A stretch of 64,000 nucleotides of DNA from Streptomyces chumphonensis (GCF_014779715.1 NZ_JACXYU010000009.1:62001-126000), one strand, 5' to 3'; numbered from the stretch's first letter, positions 48,587-57,561 are shown. Notes: generated by a model from the letters alone, not told the origin. Program-made: numbers and translations.

Positions 48587-49348
48587 ATGGGTGCCGGGCA
48601 CGCCCACGCGCTCTACCGGCACGGCCGCTCGCCGGTGCACCGGCTGCCCGCGCACTGCAAGATCGTCGCCCTGTCGGCCTTCGTCCTCATCGTCGTGGCG
48701 ACACCGCGCGAGGCGGTGTGGGCCTTCGGCGCGTACGCCGGGCTGCTCACCGCCGTCGCGGCGGCGGCCCGCGTCCCGCCGGGCTTCCTGCTGCGCCGCC
48801 TGCTCATCGAGGTGCCCTTCGTGGCGTTCGCCGTGCTCCTCCCCTTCATCGCCGAGGGGCCGCGCGTCGAGTGGCTGGGCCTCTCGCTCAGCGAGTCCGG
48901 GCTGTGGAGCGCCTGGAACATCCTCGCCAAGGGCACGCTCGGCGTGGCCGGTTCGGTCCTGCTCGCCGCCACGACGGAACTGCGGGACCTGCTCCTCGGA
49001 CTCCAGCGGCTGCGGCTGCCGTCCCTGCTGGTGCAGATCGCCGCGTTCATGGTCCGCTACCTCGACGTGGTCGCCGGGGAGCTGCGCCGCATGCGCATCG
49101 CTCAGCTCTCCCGGGGCCACCGGCCGCGCGGGCTGCGGCAGTGGAGCACCCCGGCGCGGACGGCGGGCGCCCTCTTCATCCGTTCCTACGAACGCGGCGA
49201 GCGGGTGCACCTGGCCATGCTCAGCCGCGGCTACACCGGCACCATGCCCGTCACCCGCACCCGCACGGCCGGCCGCACCCAGTGGGCGGCGACCGCCGCC
49301 CTCCCCGGCGTGGCGCTGGCCGTCTGCCTGATGGGATGGACCCTGTGA
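48587..49348 (+). CDS. cbiQ: ECF transporter transmembrane subunit (CbiQ/NikQ type)
   Basis: 253 residues. T component: SPVHRLPAHCKIVALSAFVLIVVATP at the start, helices through LAKGTLGVAGSVLLAATTEL, and the coupling-helix motifs RMRIAQLSRGHRPRG and AMLSRGYTG (Ala-Arg-Gly-type signatures that contact the ATPase). One base separates it from the M component. It forms the membrane scaffold of the ECF nickel/cobalt importer. Confidence 0.87.
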   Translation: MGAGHAHALYRHGRSPVHRLPAHCKIVALSAFVLIVVATPREAVWAFGAYAGLLTAVAAAARVPPGFLLRRLLIEVPFVAFAVLLPFIAEGPRVEWLGLSLSESGLWSAWNILAKGTLGVAGSVLLAATTELRDLLLGLQRLRLPSLLVQIAAFMVRYLDVVAGELRRMRIAQLSRGHRPRGLRQWSTPARTAGALFIRSYERGERVHLAMLSRGYTGTMPVTRTRTAGRTQWAATAALPGVALAVCLMGWTL

Positions 49349-50124
49349 GCACCGCACCCGCACCCGCCCCCGAGCCCGCGTCGCTGGAGGTCTCCGGCCT
49401 CGCCTACGCCTACCCCGACGGTCACCAGGCGCTGTTCGGCGTCGACCTGACCGTCGCGCGCGGCCAGCGCGTGGCCCTGCTCGGCCCCAACGGCGCGGGG
49501 AAGACGACGCTCGTCCTGCACCTCAACGGCATCCTGACGGCCGGTGCGGGCCGCGTCAGCGTCGGCGGTCTGCCGGTCTCCCCGCCCCACGTCGCCGAGA
49601 TCCGCCGCCGCGTGGGCATCGTCTTCCAGGACCCGGACGACCAGCTCTTCATGCCCACCGTCGCCGAGGACGTCGCGTTCGGACCGGCCAACGCCGGGCT
49701 GCGCGGCGCGGAGCTCGATGCCCGGGTGCACGAGGCACTGCGCACGGTCGGCATGGCCGACGCCGCCCACCGCCCGCCGCACCACCTCTCGTTCGGGCAA
49801 CGCCGCCGGGTGGCCGTCGCCACGGTGCTCGCGATGCGCCCGGAGATCCTCGTCCTGGACGAGCCGTCCTCCAACCTCGACCCGGCCGCGCGCCGCGAAC
49901 TCGCCGACATCCTGCGCGGCCTGGACGTCACCGTGCTCATGGTCACGCACGACCTGCCCTACGCCCTGGAGCTCTGCCCCCGCGCGGTGATCCTGAGCGA
50001 CGGCGTCATCGCCGCCGACGGCCCCACCCGCACGCTCCTGTGCGACGCCGAGCTGCTGCGCGCCCACCGGCTGGAGCTGCCGTTCGGCTTCGACCCCCAC
50101 GCGGTCGCCCTTCCGGACGCGTAG
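49345..50124 (+). CDS. cbiO: ECF transporter ATPase (CbiO/NikO type)
   Basis: 259 residues. Walker A GPNGAGKTTLVLHLNG, Q loop FQDPDDQLFMPTVAEDVAFGP, signature LSFGQRRRVAVA (SFGQ in place of LSGGQ, as seen in NikO/CbiO), Walker B ILVLDEPSSNLDP, H loop VTHD. GTG 49345 overlaps the T subunit stop (GTGA). A short tail of ELPFGFDP follows the ABC core. One ATPase likely forms a homodimer. Ends the importer operon. Confidence 0.9.
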   Translation: MSTAPAPAPEPASLEVSGLAYAYPDGHQALFGVDLTVARGQRVALLGPNGAGKTTLVLHLNGILTAGAGRVSVGGLPVSPPHVAEIRRRVGIVFQDPDDQLFMPTVAEDVAFGPANAGLRGAELDARVHEALRTVGMADAAHRPPHHLSFGQRRRVAVATVLAMRPEILVLDEPSSNLDPAARRELADILRGLDVTVLMVTHDLPYALELCPRAVILSDGVIAADGPTRTLLCDAELLRAHRLELPFGFDPHAVALPDA

Positions 50125-50211
50125 CGCACCATAGGGGACGACACCCGTACACACCGGCCGTGCCGCGTTCAGCGGGCGGACCGGACCGCACGAGGCAGGA
50201 GCAGCAGCGCA

Positions 50212-51417
50212 GTGACCGACGTCCAGGGCACGGTGACCGCCGGATTCGAACCGGTCCTGAGCGCCTTCCGCACGAACCTCACCGAGCGCGGTGACGTCGG
50301 CGCGGCCGTGACCGTCTACCGCGACGGACGCCCCGTCGTCGACCTGTGGGCCGGCCGCGCCGACGCCGACGCCGACGCCCCCGCCCGCCCCTGGCGCCGC
50401 GAGACGGCCCAGGTGATCCGCTCGGCGACGAAGGGTCCGGCCGCCGCCGTCCTCCACCTCCTGCAGCAGCGCGGCCGGATCGACCTGGACGCGCCGGTCG
50501 GCACGTACTGGCCGGAGTTCAAGGCCCACGGAAAGGAACGCGTCCTCGTCCGCCACCTGCTCGCCCACCGCGCCGGACTGCCCGTCCTGGACACCCCGCT
50601 CACCCCCGAGGAGGCCCGGGACGGGGTGAGCGGCCCCGCCGCCCTGGCGGCGCAGTCGCCGCTGTGGGAGCCCGGCACCGCGCACGGCTACCACGCGCAC
50701 ACCTACGGCTGGCTGCTGGGCGAGGTCGTGGCCCGCGCCACGGGCCGCACCCTCGGGCGGTGGTTCGCCGAGGAGATCGCCGACCCGCTCGGCCTGGACC
50801 TGTGGATCGGACTCCCCGACGCCGAGGCCCCCCGCGTCGGACGCCTGGCCCCCGTGCCCGCCCCGGAGCCACCTGCCTCCGCCGGGCTGAGGGTGCGCCC
50901 CAAGCCGGACGTCGCCCGGGCCCACGAGGACCCCGACTCGCCGACCCGTCGGGCCTTCGGCGTCGTCGACCCGCTGCCCGACGAGAACGACCCCGCTCAC
51001 CGCGCCGCCGAGCAGCCCTCCTCCGGCGCGGTGGCCACGGCCCACGGCCTGGCCCGCTTCTACGCCGCGCTCGTCGGCCCCGTGGAGGACGCCGGACGCG
51101 GCCCCGGCCGCCGCCTCTACGTACCCGCCACCCTGGCCCTCGCCCGCACCGAGGAGTCCGTCGGCCCCGACCGCGTCCTGGTCGTGCGGACGCGTTTCGG
51201 CTCCGGGTACATGCTCCACCACCCCTCCTCGCCGATGCTCTCCCCGAACTCCTTCGGCCACCCCGGACGCGGCGGCCCGCTCGCCTTCGCCGACCCGGAG
51301 ACGGGGATCGGCTTCGGCTACGTCACGAACGGCATGCAGCGGTCCGTGACGTCCGACCCCCGCGCCCAGGCCCTCGTCCGCGCTCTCCGCACCTGTCTGC
51401 GCGACGGGCGGCACTGA
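50212..51417 (+). CDS. Serine hydrolase, beta-lactamase/EstB-like
   Basis: 401 residues. Serine beta-lactamase fold of esterase/class C type: RSATKG gives Ser71-x-x-Lys74, and YHAHTYG the Tyr motif; HPGRGG near the end is the third motif (HxG in place of KTG). Relatives include EstB esterases and peptide amidases; true penicillin hydrolysis is unlikely. No signal peptide, so cytoplasmic. A poly-Asp/Ala run (ADADADAPARP) occurs near residue 55. GTG 50212 lies after AGGCAGGAGC. Convergent with the AraC-type gene. Confidence 0.84.
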   Translation: MTDVQGTVTAGFEPVLSAFRTNLTERGDVGAAVTVYRDGRPVVDLWAGRADADADAPARPWRRETAQVIRSATKGPAAAVLHLLQQRGRIDLDAPVGTYWPEFKAHGKERVLVRHLLAHRAGLPVLDTPLTPEEARDGVSGPAALAAQSPLWEPGTAHGYHAHTYGWLLGEVVARATGRTLGRWFAEEIADPLGLDLWIGLPDAEAPRVGRLAPVPAPEPPASAGLRVRPKPDVARAHEDPDSPTRRAFGVVDPLPDENDPAHRAAEQPSSGAVATAHGLARFYAALVGPVEDAGRGPGRRLYVPATLALARTEESVGPDRVLVVRTRFGSGYMLHHPSSPMLSPNSFGHPGRGGPLAFADPETGIGFGYVTNGMQRSVTSDPRAQALVRALRTCLRDGRH

Positions 51418-51430
51418 CGCCGCGCGCCGC

Positions 51431-52417
51431 TCAGACCACCTCCGCCGTCGCCTCGGCGGGCGTCCGGCCGGTCCAGGCGTGGAAGGCCCGGTAGAAGGAG
51501 TTGGGGTCCTGGTAGCCGAGGAGGAAGGAGACCTCCCGCGCCGAGAGCCCCGAGTGGGTCAGGTAGTGCCGGGCCAGGGCCTCGCGCGTCGCGTTGAGGA
51601 CGGCCTGGAAGCTGGTGCCCTCGTCCTTCAGGCGACGCTGCAGGGTGCGGGTGCTGACGGTCAGGGTGCGGGCCGTCGCCTCCATCGCGGCGCTGCCCGC
51701 CGGGAGTTGCTCCAGCAGGGCCGCGCGCACCCGCTCCGCCGTGGAGGCGTCGGCGTCGAGCTCCGAGAGCCGTCGGCGCAGCTCCGGCTCGAAGAAGTCC
51801 CACATGCGCTGGTCGGCGGTCAGGAACGGCCGGTCGGCGTCGGTCGCGGAGAAGGTGACGGACGGCAGCGGGCCGCGCTCGATCGCGGTGCCGAGGAACT
51901 CCCGGTAGGGCTCCGCGTCCTTCGGCGGCACGGGGGCGGCGACCCGCAGCGGCCGGACCCCGTGCCGGGTCGCGGTCCTGGCCAGCACCGCCCAGAAGAC
52001 CAGCTCCGTGGCCACCAGCAGCGGCGGCGGCTCCAGCGCCGCGGGCCACTCGTAGACGACCCGGATGCGGTCCGGGGCCTCGTCCACGCGCAGCTTGACC
52101 GGGCAGACCAGTCGCTTGTGGGTCGCGATCCGGTGGGCGGCCGTGCGCAGCTCCGGGCTGCACAGCGCGGCGAACAACGGGGGGTCGAAGACCTCCGGGG
52201 ACAGCGCCCGTCCGATGGTGAGCGGCAGCAGGGGATCACCGGTCTCCTCCTCCAGCGCACGCCACAGGGAGAAGTAGGGTGCGGCCGCCAGCCGCACCGG
52301 ACCCCGGGCCAGCAGGTCGGGCGGGAGACCCGCGCGACGCAGTACGTGGGCGGGGCGGACGCCGAGGTCCGTCAGCAGCGCCTGCAGGGCGGGCTCCAGG
52401 GCGAAGGTGTCGGTCAC
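51431..52417 (-). CDS. AraC family transcriptional regulator (Arabinose_bd/VirS-OruR-like)
   Basis: 328 residues. N-terminal ligand region (LQALLTDLGVRPAHVLRRAGLPPDLL, and LALERGP, DDPLLPLTIGRALSPEVF) of the Arabinose_bd-type used in VirS and OruR. C-terminal tandem HTH: EATARTLTVSTRTLQRRLKDEGTSFQAVLNATREALARHYL and VSFLLGYQDPNSFYRAFHAWTGRTPAEA. GTG 52417 has TAGGAG 7 nt upstream. It starts 10 bp after the SDR stop on the same strand, so both are one operon. In mycobacteria, a VirS regulator controls the mymA genes. Confidence 0.88.
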   Translation of the reverse strand: MTDTFALEPALQALLTDLGVRPAHVLRRAGLPPDLLARGPVRLAAAPYFSLWRALEEETGDPLLPLTIGRALSPEVFDPPLFAALCSPELRTAAHRIATHKRLVCPVKLRVDEAPDRIRVVYEWPAALEPPPLLVATELVFWAVLARTATRHGVRPLRVAAPVPPKDAEPYREFLGTAIERGPLPSVTFSATDADRPFLTADQRMWDFFEPELRRRLSELDADASTAERVRAALLEQLPAGSAAMEATARTLTVSTRTLQRRLKDEGTSFQAVLNATREALARHYLTHSGLSAREVSFLLGYQDPNSFYRAFHAWTGRTPAEATAEVV

Positions 52418-52427
52418 GGTGAGGCTC

Positions 52428-53246
52428 CTACCCGCCCGCCGCACGCATCACCAGACGGTCGAAGGCGCGGTCGCTCAGCCACCTGCGCAGGGTGAGGATC
52501 GGCCTGGCGTACCTGCCCGCCACGTAGCGCGTCCGGGGACGGCGTGCCGCGACCGCACCGACGATCACCTCGGCCAGCCGTGCGGCGGAGGTGCCCTTGC
52601 CCGGGGCGTAGTTCGCGCGGCTCGCCGCGGCCACCCTGCGCGCCAGTCCGGCGTACGCCGACGAGCCCGAACGCCGCAGCATCGGCTCCGTCAGCACGTC
52701 GCCGAACTCGGTCTCGATCACGCCCGGCTCGATGACGATCACGTCGACGCCGAACGGGCTGACCTCCAGGCGCAGGGTGTCCGACCAGCCCTCCAGGGCG
52801 TGCTTCGTGGCGTGGTACCAGCCTCCCAGCGGGGTGTAGACCTTGCCCCCGATCGAGGAGATGTTGACGATCTTCCCCCGGCCCCGCTCGCGCATGTGCG
52901 GGAGCAGGAGCTGGGTGAGCCGGGCCAGGCCGAAGAGGTTGACCTCGAACTGGTACCGGGCGTCGTCGACGGTCGTGTCCTCGATCGCCCCGTACAGGCC
53001 GAAGCCGGCGTTGTTGACGAGCACGTCCACGCCGCCGTGCTCGGCGGTGACGCGGTCGACGACGGACCGGACGTCCGCGTCCCGCGTGATGTCCATGCCC
53101 AGCGTGACGGCGCCCAGCTTCTCCAGGTCGGCCATCCGGTCGACGCGGCGCGCGACCGCGTACACGGTGTACCCCCGCTCCAGGAGCTTCCTCGCCGTCT
53201 CCTTGCCGATGCCCGAGGAGGCACCGGTCACCAGTGCAGTACGCAT
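52428..53246 (-). CDS. Short-chain dehydrogenase/reductase
   Basis: 272 residues. SDR: TALVTGASSGIGKETARKLLERGYTVYAVARR, DVLVNNAGFGLYGAIED, ISSIGGKVYTPLGGWYHATKHALEGWS with catalytic Ser and Tyr-x-x-x-Lys, and VIVIEPGVIETEFGD. It fits the oxidoreductases of the YqjQ/DltE-like group; substrate unknown. ATG 53246 is near GGAG. Co-transcribed with the AraC gene, the regulator may control its own operon. Confidence 0.87.
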   Translation of the reverse strand: MRTALVTGASSGIGKETARKLLERGYTVYAVARRVDRMADLEKLGAVTLGMDITRDADVRSVVDRVTAEHGGVDVLVNNAGFGLYGAIEDTTVDDARYQFEVNLFGLARLTQLLLPHMRERGRGKIVNISSIGGKVYTPLGGWYHATKHALEGWSDTLRLEVSPFGVDVIVIEPGVIETEFGDVLTEPMLRRSGSSAYAGLARRVAAASRANYAPGKGTSAARLAEVIVGAVAARRPRTRYVAGRYARPILTLRRWLSDRAFDRLVMRAAGG

Positions 53247-53620
53247 GTTCTCCGACTCCGCTCCGCCGGTCCCGTCGACCGCCTCTGCCACCACGGTAGG
53301 GAGGGCCGACGCCCCTGGCACTGGCGGAAGCCGCCACGCCACTCGCACAAGGCGCCGACCCCGTGTCCGTCGCCGCGACGCTCGGCCGGGCCCCTCAGAG
53401 CGGTGCGCGGACCACCTCGCCCATCACACCGCTCCCTTCGCCTCGATGTACGCGGTCGGTTCCCGCGCGGCCGAGCCCGCGCTCCGTGCTGTGACGTCAC
53501 GCAGCAGGTCACGTACCTCGGCCGGACTCCACCTCGCCGAGATGGCCGAGGCTGCCCACGGCCTCAGCGGCACCGCCGCCTCGGGCAGTGGCCCGGGCGT
53601 CTGACGGGCCGGGCCGGTGG
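53247..53620. other. Gene-poor interval between SDR and ispE
   Basis: About 370 bp. Short overlapping frames in both directions have no start with a ribosome binding site and no known domain. One reverse-strand stretch (ending YIEAKGAV region) looks faintly protein-like but has no credible start. It presumably holds the SDR promoter and the ispE 3' end. Confidence 0.4.
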
Positions 53621-54514
53621 TCACAGGAGGGTGGCGCCGGGGGTGGGGGAGGGGGCGAGGCGGGTGGTGCGGCAGGTGCCGGAGGTGGCGAGGGCCTCGG
53701 CGACCTTGGCGGCCGAGGAGGCGTCGGCCGCGAGGAAGGCGCACGTCGGCCCCGAGCCGGAGACGAGCGCGGCCAAGGCCCCGGCGGCCGTCCCGGCGGC
53801 GAGGGTGTCCGCGAGGGACGGGCGCAGGGAGAGCGCGGCGGGCTGGAGGTCGTTGCCGATGTGCGCGGCGAGCGCGTGCACGTCGCCGGTGCGCAGGGCG
53901 TCGATCAGCGCGGCGGACGGTTCGGGGTGCGGGACGGTCCGGTCCGCCGCGAGACGGTCGAAGGCCCGGTAGACGGCCGGGGTGGACAGGCCGCCGTCCG
54001 CCACGGCGAAGACCCAGTGGAAGGTGCCGCCCACGTCCAGCGGCGTCAGCCGCTCACCGCGCCCCTGGCCCAGGGCGGCGCCGCCGAGGAGGGAGAACGG
54101 CACGTCGGAGCCGAGCTCGGCGCACAGCTCCGGCAGCTCGCTCCGGGGGGTGCGGGTGCCCCACAGGGCGTCGCAGGCCAGCAGGGCGCCGGCGGCGTCG
54201 GCGCTGCCGCCCGCCATGCCCCCGGCCACCGGGATGTCCTTGGCGATGTGCAGGTGGACCTCCGGGGCCCGGCCGTGCCGGTCGGCCAGGAGGCGGGCGG
54301 CGCGGGCGGCCAGGTTGGAGGCGTCGAGCGGAACCTGCGCCGCGTCCGGTCCCGAGCAGGTGATCCGCAGGGCGTCGGCGGGCGTCGCGGTGACCTCGTC
54401 GTGGAGGCCAACGGCGAGGAAGACGGTGGCCAGGTCGTGGAAGCCGTCCGCGCGGGGCGGCCCCACGGCCAGCTGCACGTTGACCTTGGCCGGGACGCGG
54501 ACGGTGACGCTCAC
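53621..54514 (-). CDS. ispE: 4-diphosphocytidyl-2-C-methyl-D-erythritol kinase
   Basis: 297 residues, GHMP kinase of the MEP isoprenoid pathway. Motifs: VRVPAKVNVQLAVG, ATP-binding IPVAGGMAGGSADAAGALL, and a C-terminal SGSGPTCAFL. Start GTG 54514 overlaps the rsmA stop (GTGA, 54511-54514), so it is translationally coupled to rsmA, as in the rsmA-ispE pair conserved in actinobacteria. The catalytic Asp in the GSADAAG region and Lys in PAKVN are intact. Confidence 0.95.
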   Translation of the reverse strand: MSVTVRVPAKVNVQLAVGPPRADGFHDLATVFLAVGLHDEVTATPADALRITCSGPDAAQVPLDASNLAARAARLLADRHGRAPEVHLHIAKDIPVAGGMAGGSADAAGALLACDALWGTRTPRSELPELCAELGSDVPFSLLGGAALGQGRGERLTPLDVGGTFHWVFAVADGGLSTPAVYRAFDRLAADRTVPHPEPSAALIDALRTGDVHALAAHIGNDLQPAALSLRPSLADTLAAGTAAGALAALVSGSGPTCAFLAADASSAAKVAEALATSGTCRTTRLAPSPTPGATLL

Positions 54515-55440
54515 GGCTGCTCCTCCCTCGGCCGCCGGGCCGGCGCGGACGCCCGCGCCGTCGGCAGCTGCTCGGCGACGGCGGCGAAGTCCTCCACCGT
54601 CAGTGACTCCCCGCGTGCCTGCGGCGAGATCCCGGCGCCGCGCAGGGCCGCCTCGGCGGCGGCGGCGGACCCGGCCCAGCCGCTGAGGGCGGCCCGCAGC
54701 GTCTTGCGGCGCTGCGCGAAGGCGGCGTCCACGCAGGCGAAGACCTCCGCGCGCCCGGCGCTGGTGGCCGGGGGGTCGCGGCGCACCAGGGAGACCAGTC
54801 CGGAGTCGACGTTGGGGGCGGGCCAGAAGACGCTCCGCCCGATCGCACCGGCCCGCCGGACGTCCGCGTACCAGGCGGCCTTCACCGACGGCACCCCGTA
54901 CACCTTGGAGCCGGGGGGCGCCGCGAGCCGGTCGGCGACCTCGGACTGCACCATCACCAGCGTCCGCTCGATGGTCGGGAAGGTGGCCAGCATGTGCAGC
55001 AGGACGGGCACGGCGACGTTGTACGGCAGGTTCGCCACCAGGGCCGTCGGTGCGGGGCCGGGCAGCTCGGTGACGCGCAGGGCGTCGGCGTGGACCAGCG
55101 CGAACCGCTCGGCTGACGCCGGGAGGCGGGCGGCCACGGTGTCCGGGAGCGCCCCGGCCAGCACGTCGTCGATCTCCACGGCGACGACCCGGCGCGCGGT
55201 CTCCAGCAGCCCGAGGGTCAGCGACCCCAGGCCGGGTCCCACCTCCACCACGACGTCGTCCGGGCGCACCTGCGCGGTGCGGACGATGCGGCGGACGGTG
55301 TTGGCGTCGATGACGAAGTTCTGGCCGCGCTGCTTGGTGGGCCGTACCCCGAGCGCGGCGGCCAGCTCGCGGACGTCGGCGGGGCCGAGCAGCGCGTCCG
55401 GCGGACCGGCCGTGGCGGAGGGGTCGGGGGCTGTGCTCAC
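54511..55440 (-). CDS. rsmA: 16S rRNA dimethyladenosine transferase RsmA (KsgA)
   Basis: 309 residues. Dimethylates two adjacent adenosines near the 3' end of 16S rRNA (helix 45), a late 30S maturation check. SAM-binding motif I: VVVEVGPGLGSLTLGLL; motif IV NLPYNVAVP; opening KQRGQNFVID is the RsmA N-terminal signature. GTG 55440 lies 9 bp after the tatD stop, so tatD-rsmA-ispE is an operon. The rpfB gene normally found between tatD and rsmA in mycobacteria and streptomycetes is missing. Confidence 0.95.
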   Translation of the reverse strand: MSTAPDPSATAGPPDALLGPADVRELAAALGVRPTKQRGQNFVIDANTVRRIVRTAQVRPDDVVVEVGPGLGSLTLGLLETARRVVAVEIDDVLAGALPDTVAARLPASAERFALVHADALRVTELPGPAPTALVANLPYNVAVPVLLHMLATFPTIERTLVMVQSEVADRLAAPPGSKVYGVPSVKAAWYADVRRAGAIGRSVFWPAPNVDSGLVSLVRRDPPATSAGRAEVFACVDAAFAQRRKTLRAALSGWAGSAAAAEAALRGAGISPQARGESLTVEDFAAVAEQLPTARASAPARRPREEQP

Positions 55441-55449
55441 CGGTGCAGT

Positions 55450-56304
55450 TTACGGGGCGGGCGGGTAGCCGAACGCCTGCGCGGTGTTCCGTGCGACGTG
55501 CCCGGCCAGTACGTCGACGTCCAGGCCCTTGACCTCGGCCATGGCGCGCAGCGTCACCGGGATCAGGTAGGGGGCGTTCGGCCGCCCCCGGTGGGGGACG
55601 GGGGTGAGGAACGGCGCGTCGGTCTCGACGAGCAGCAGCTCCGGCGGGGCGGCGGCCAGCGCGTCCCGCAGCGGCTGGGCGTTCTTGAAGGTCACGTTGC
55701 CCGCGAAGGACATGAAGTAGCCGCTGGCCGCGCAGACCTTGGCCATCTCCGCGTCACCGGAGAAGCAGTGAAAGACGGTGCGCTCCGGGGCACCCTCCTC
55801 CTCCAGCACGCGCAGCACCTCCTCGTGGGCGTCCCGGTCGTGGATGACGAGCGCCTTGCCGACCTCCTTGGCCAGCGCGATGTGCCGCCGGAACGACTCC
55901 TCCTGCGCCGCCTTCCCCTCGGGGCCGGTGCGGAAGTGGTCCAGCCCCGTCTCGCCGACGGCCAGCACCTGCGGCAGCGCGGCCAGCTCCGCGATCCCCG
56001 CGAGCGCCGCCTCCAGGGCCTCGGGACCCTCCTCCAGCGCCAGCCGGGGCGCCTCGTTGGGGTGCAGCGCGACGGCCGCCCAGACCGGGTCGTGCTCGGC
56101 CGCCACCCGCGCCGCCCAGCGCGCCCGCTCCAGGTCGCAGCCGATCTGGACGACCGTGGTCACCCCGACGGAGGCGGCCTTGGCCAGGGCCTCGGGGACC
56201 GTGGAGTCCTGCATGTCGAGGTGCGTGTGCGAGTCGGCCACGGCCACGGCGAGCGGTTCGGGGAGCGGGGGCGGGGTGCGGTCGGCGGAGGATGAGGCAG
56301 CCAT
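55450..56304 (-). CDS. tatD: TatD family metal-dependent hydrolase
   Basis: 284 residues. Metallo-dependent nuclease: DSHTHLDMQ (first His pair), AALHPNEAPRL, AVGETGLDHFRTGPEGKAAQEESFRRHIALAKEVGKALVIHDRDAHEE, VFHCFSGDAEMAKVCA, and a final LLVETDAPFLTPVPHRGRPN with the metal-binding Asp. TatD enzymes are 3'-5' DNA exonucleases linked to DNA repair or D-tyrosyl-tRNA quality control. ATG 56304 is 7 nt after TAGGAT, with no ribosome binding site, so probably leaderless. Downstream is rsmA at 9 bp. Confidence 0.92.
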   Translation of the reverse strand: MAASSSADRTPPPLPEPLAVAVADSHTHLDMQDSTVPEALAKAASVGVTTVVQIGCDLERARWAARVAAEHDPVWAAVALHPNEAPRLALEEGPEALEAALAGIAELAALPQVLAVGETGLDHFRTGPEGKAAQEESFRRHIALAKEVGKALVIHDRDAHEEVLRVLEEEGAPERTVFHCFSGDAEMAKVCAASGYFMSFAGNVTFKNAQPLRDALAAAPPELLLVETDAPFLTPVPHRGRPNAPYLIPVTLRAMAEVKGLDVDVLAGHVARNTAQAFGYPPAP

Positions 56305-56311
56305 ACCGCCG

Positions 56312-56317
56312 ATCCTA
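56312..56317 (-). promoter_or_regulatory. -10 element of leaderless tatD transcript
   Basis: TAGGAT on the reverse strand ends 7 nt before ATG 56304. Confidence 0.4.
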
Positions 56318-56338
56318 GGACGTGCCCGGTCCCGGGCC

Positions 56339-56626
56339 TCAGCGCCGTAGCGGCGGCCAGCCGACGTCCATCGCGGAGGAGACCGAATCGGCCTGCCCGG
56401 CCCGCACGATCCGCACGTCGTGCCCGTCGCACTGGGGGCACGTCAGCCGGTTCAGCGGTGACGGGACCCGTCGGCTGTCGGCGAAGTACAGGAAGTAGGG
56501 GCGGTTGTCCTCGTCGAGATGGTGCTCGATCCGGTAGTTCTGCTCCCACGAGTGGCCGCAGGCGAGGCAGGCGAAGGCGTACGCCTCCTCCACGGAGCGC
56601 AGTGGGGTGTCCCTGAAGTCCGACAT
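56339..56626 (-). CDS. Small zinc-ribbon-like protein of unknown function
   Basis: 95 residues. FACLACGHSWEQNYRIEHH and LTCPQCDGHDVRIV hold two Cys-x-x-Cys pairs that should bind zinc; between them a strand region (NRPYFLYFADSRRVPSPLN). Conserved as a small hypothetical next to rsmI/tatD in streptomycetes, as I recall. ATG 56626 follows GGGAGGAG. A role in nucleic acid binding is suggested by the ribbon but not proven. Confidence 0.75.
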   Translation of the reverse strand: MSDFRDTPLRSVEEAYAFACLACGHSWEQNYRIEHHLDEDNRPYFLYFADSRRVPSPLNRLTCPQCDGHDVRIVRAGQADSVSSAMDVGWPPLRR

Positions 56627-56706
56627 GGGCGACTCCTCCCGCTACTGGGTTCGAGGGTAGCCCCGTACCGGCGGGTAGGGGATGCCGGAAGGGCCCCGAA
56701 GCCCCG

Positions 56707-57561
56707 CTACCGCTCGCCGGGGCGGGGTTTCGCCGCGACGACGGCGTCGAAGACCGTCCGCTTGCGCACCCCCGTCGTCCGGGCCACGGCGGCGATCGCC
56801 TCCTTGCGCGACTCCCCGGCCTCCTCGCGGGCCGCCACCCGGCGGGCCAGCTCCGCGTCGTCCAGCGCGGCCGGGTCCGGCGCGGGCGCACCGGCGACGA
56901 CGACCGTGATCTCCCCGCGCACCCCCGCCCCCGCCCACTGCGCCAGCTCCGCCAGCGGGCCGCGCCGCACCTCCTCGTACGTCTTGGTCAGCTCACGGCA
57001 CACCGCCGCCCGGCGGTCGGCGCCGAACGCCTCGGCCATGGCGGTCAGCGTGTCCGCCAGCCGGTGGGGGGCCTCGAAGTAGACGAGCGTGCGCCGCTCC
57101 CCGGCCACCTCCGCCAGCCGCGTCCGGCGCTCGCCCGCCTTGCGCGGCAGGAAGCCCTCGAAGCAGAACCGGTCCACCGGCAGCCCGGACAACGCGAGCG
57201 CCGTCAGCACGGCGGACGGGCCGGGCACGGCCGTCACCGCGATGCCGCGCTCCACGGCGGCGGCCACGAGCCGGTACCCGGGGTCGGAGACGGAGGGCAT
57301 GCCCGCGTCCGTCACCAGCAGGACGCGGGCCCCACCGGCCAGCGCGTCCGCCAGTTCGGGGGTGCGGGCGGCCTCGTTGCCCTCGAAGTACGACACGACG
57401 CGACCCGTGGGCTGCACGCCGAGCGCCTGCGTCAGGCGGCGCAGCCGCCGGGTGTCCTCGGCGGCGACGATGTCCGCGCCGGACAGCTCCGCCGCCAGCC
57501 GCGGCGGGGCGTCGGCCACGTCCCCGATGGGCGTTCCTGCCAGTACGAGCGTTCCGGTCAC
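56707..57561 (-). CDS. rsmI: 16S rRNA 2'-O-methyltransferase RsmI
   Basis: 284 residues, tetrapyrrole-methylase-like fold that methylates C1402 ribose in 16S rRNA. Motifs: LVLAGTPIGDVADAPPRL, DIVAAEDTRRLRRL, VTDAGMPSVSDPGYRLV, AVPGPSAVLTALALSGLPVDRFCFEGFLPRKAGERR, and YFEAPHRL. GTG start 57561. Divergent from pmt across 136 bp, as in other streptomycetes. Confidence 0.93.
   Translation of the reverse strand: MTGTLVLAGTPIGDVADAPPRLAAELSGADIVAAEDTRRLRRLTQALGVQPTGRVVSYFEGNEAARTPELADALAGGARVLLVTDAGMPSVSDPGYRLVAAAVERGIAVTAVPGPSAVLTALALSGLPVDRFCFEGFLPRKAGERRTRLAEVAGERRTLVYFEAPHRLADTLTAMAEAFGADRRAAVCRELTKTYEEVRRGPLAELAQWAGAGVRGEITVVVAGAPAPDPAALDDAELARRVAAREEAGESRKEAIAAVARTTGVRKRTVFDAVVAAKPRPGER

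Noticed and set aside
50212..51417. True beta-lactam resistance enzyme
   Set aside because: The SxxK fold is present, but there is no signal peptide and the third motif is HxG as in esterases.
53349..53620. Possible small genes between SDR and ispE
   Set aside because: No start codon with a ribosome binding site and no conserved motif on either strand.
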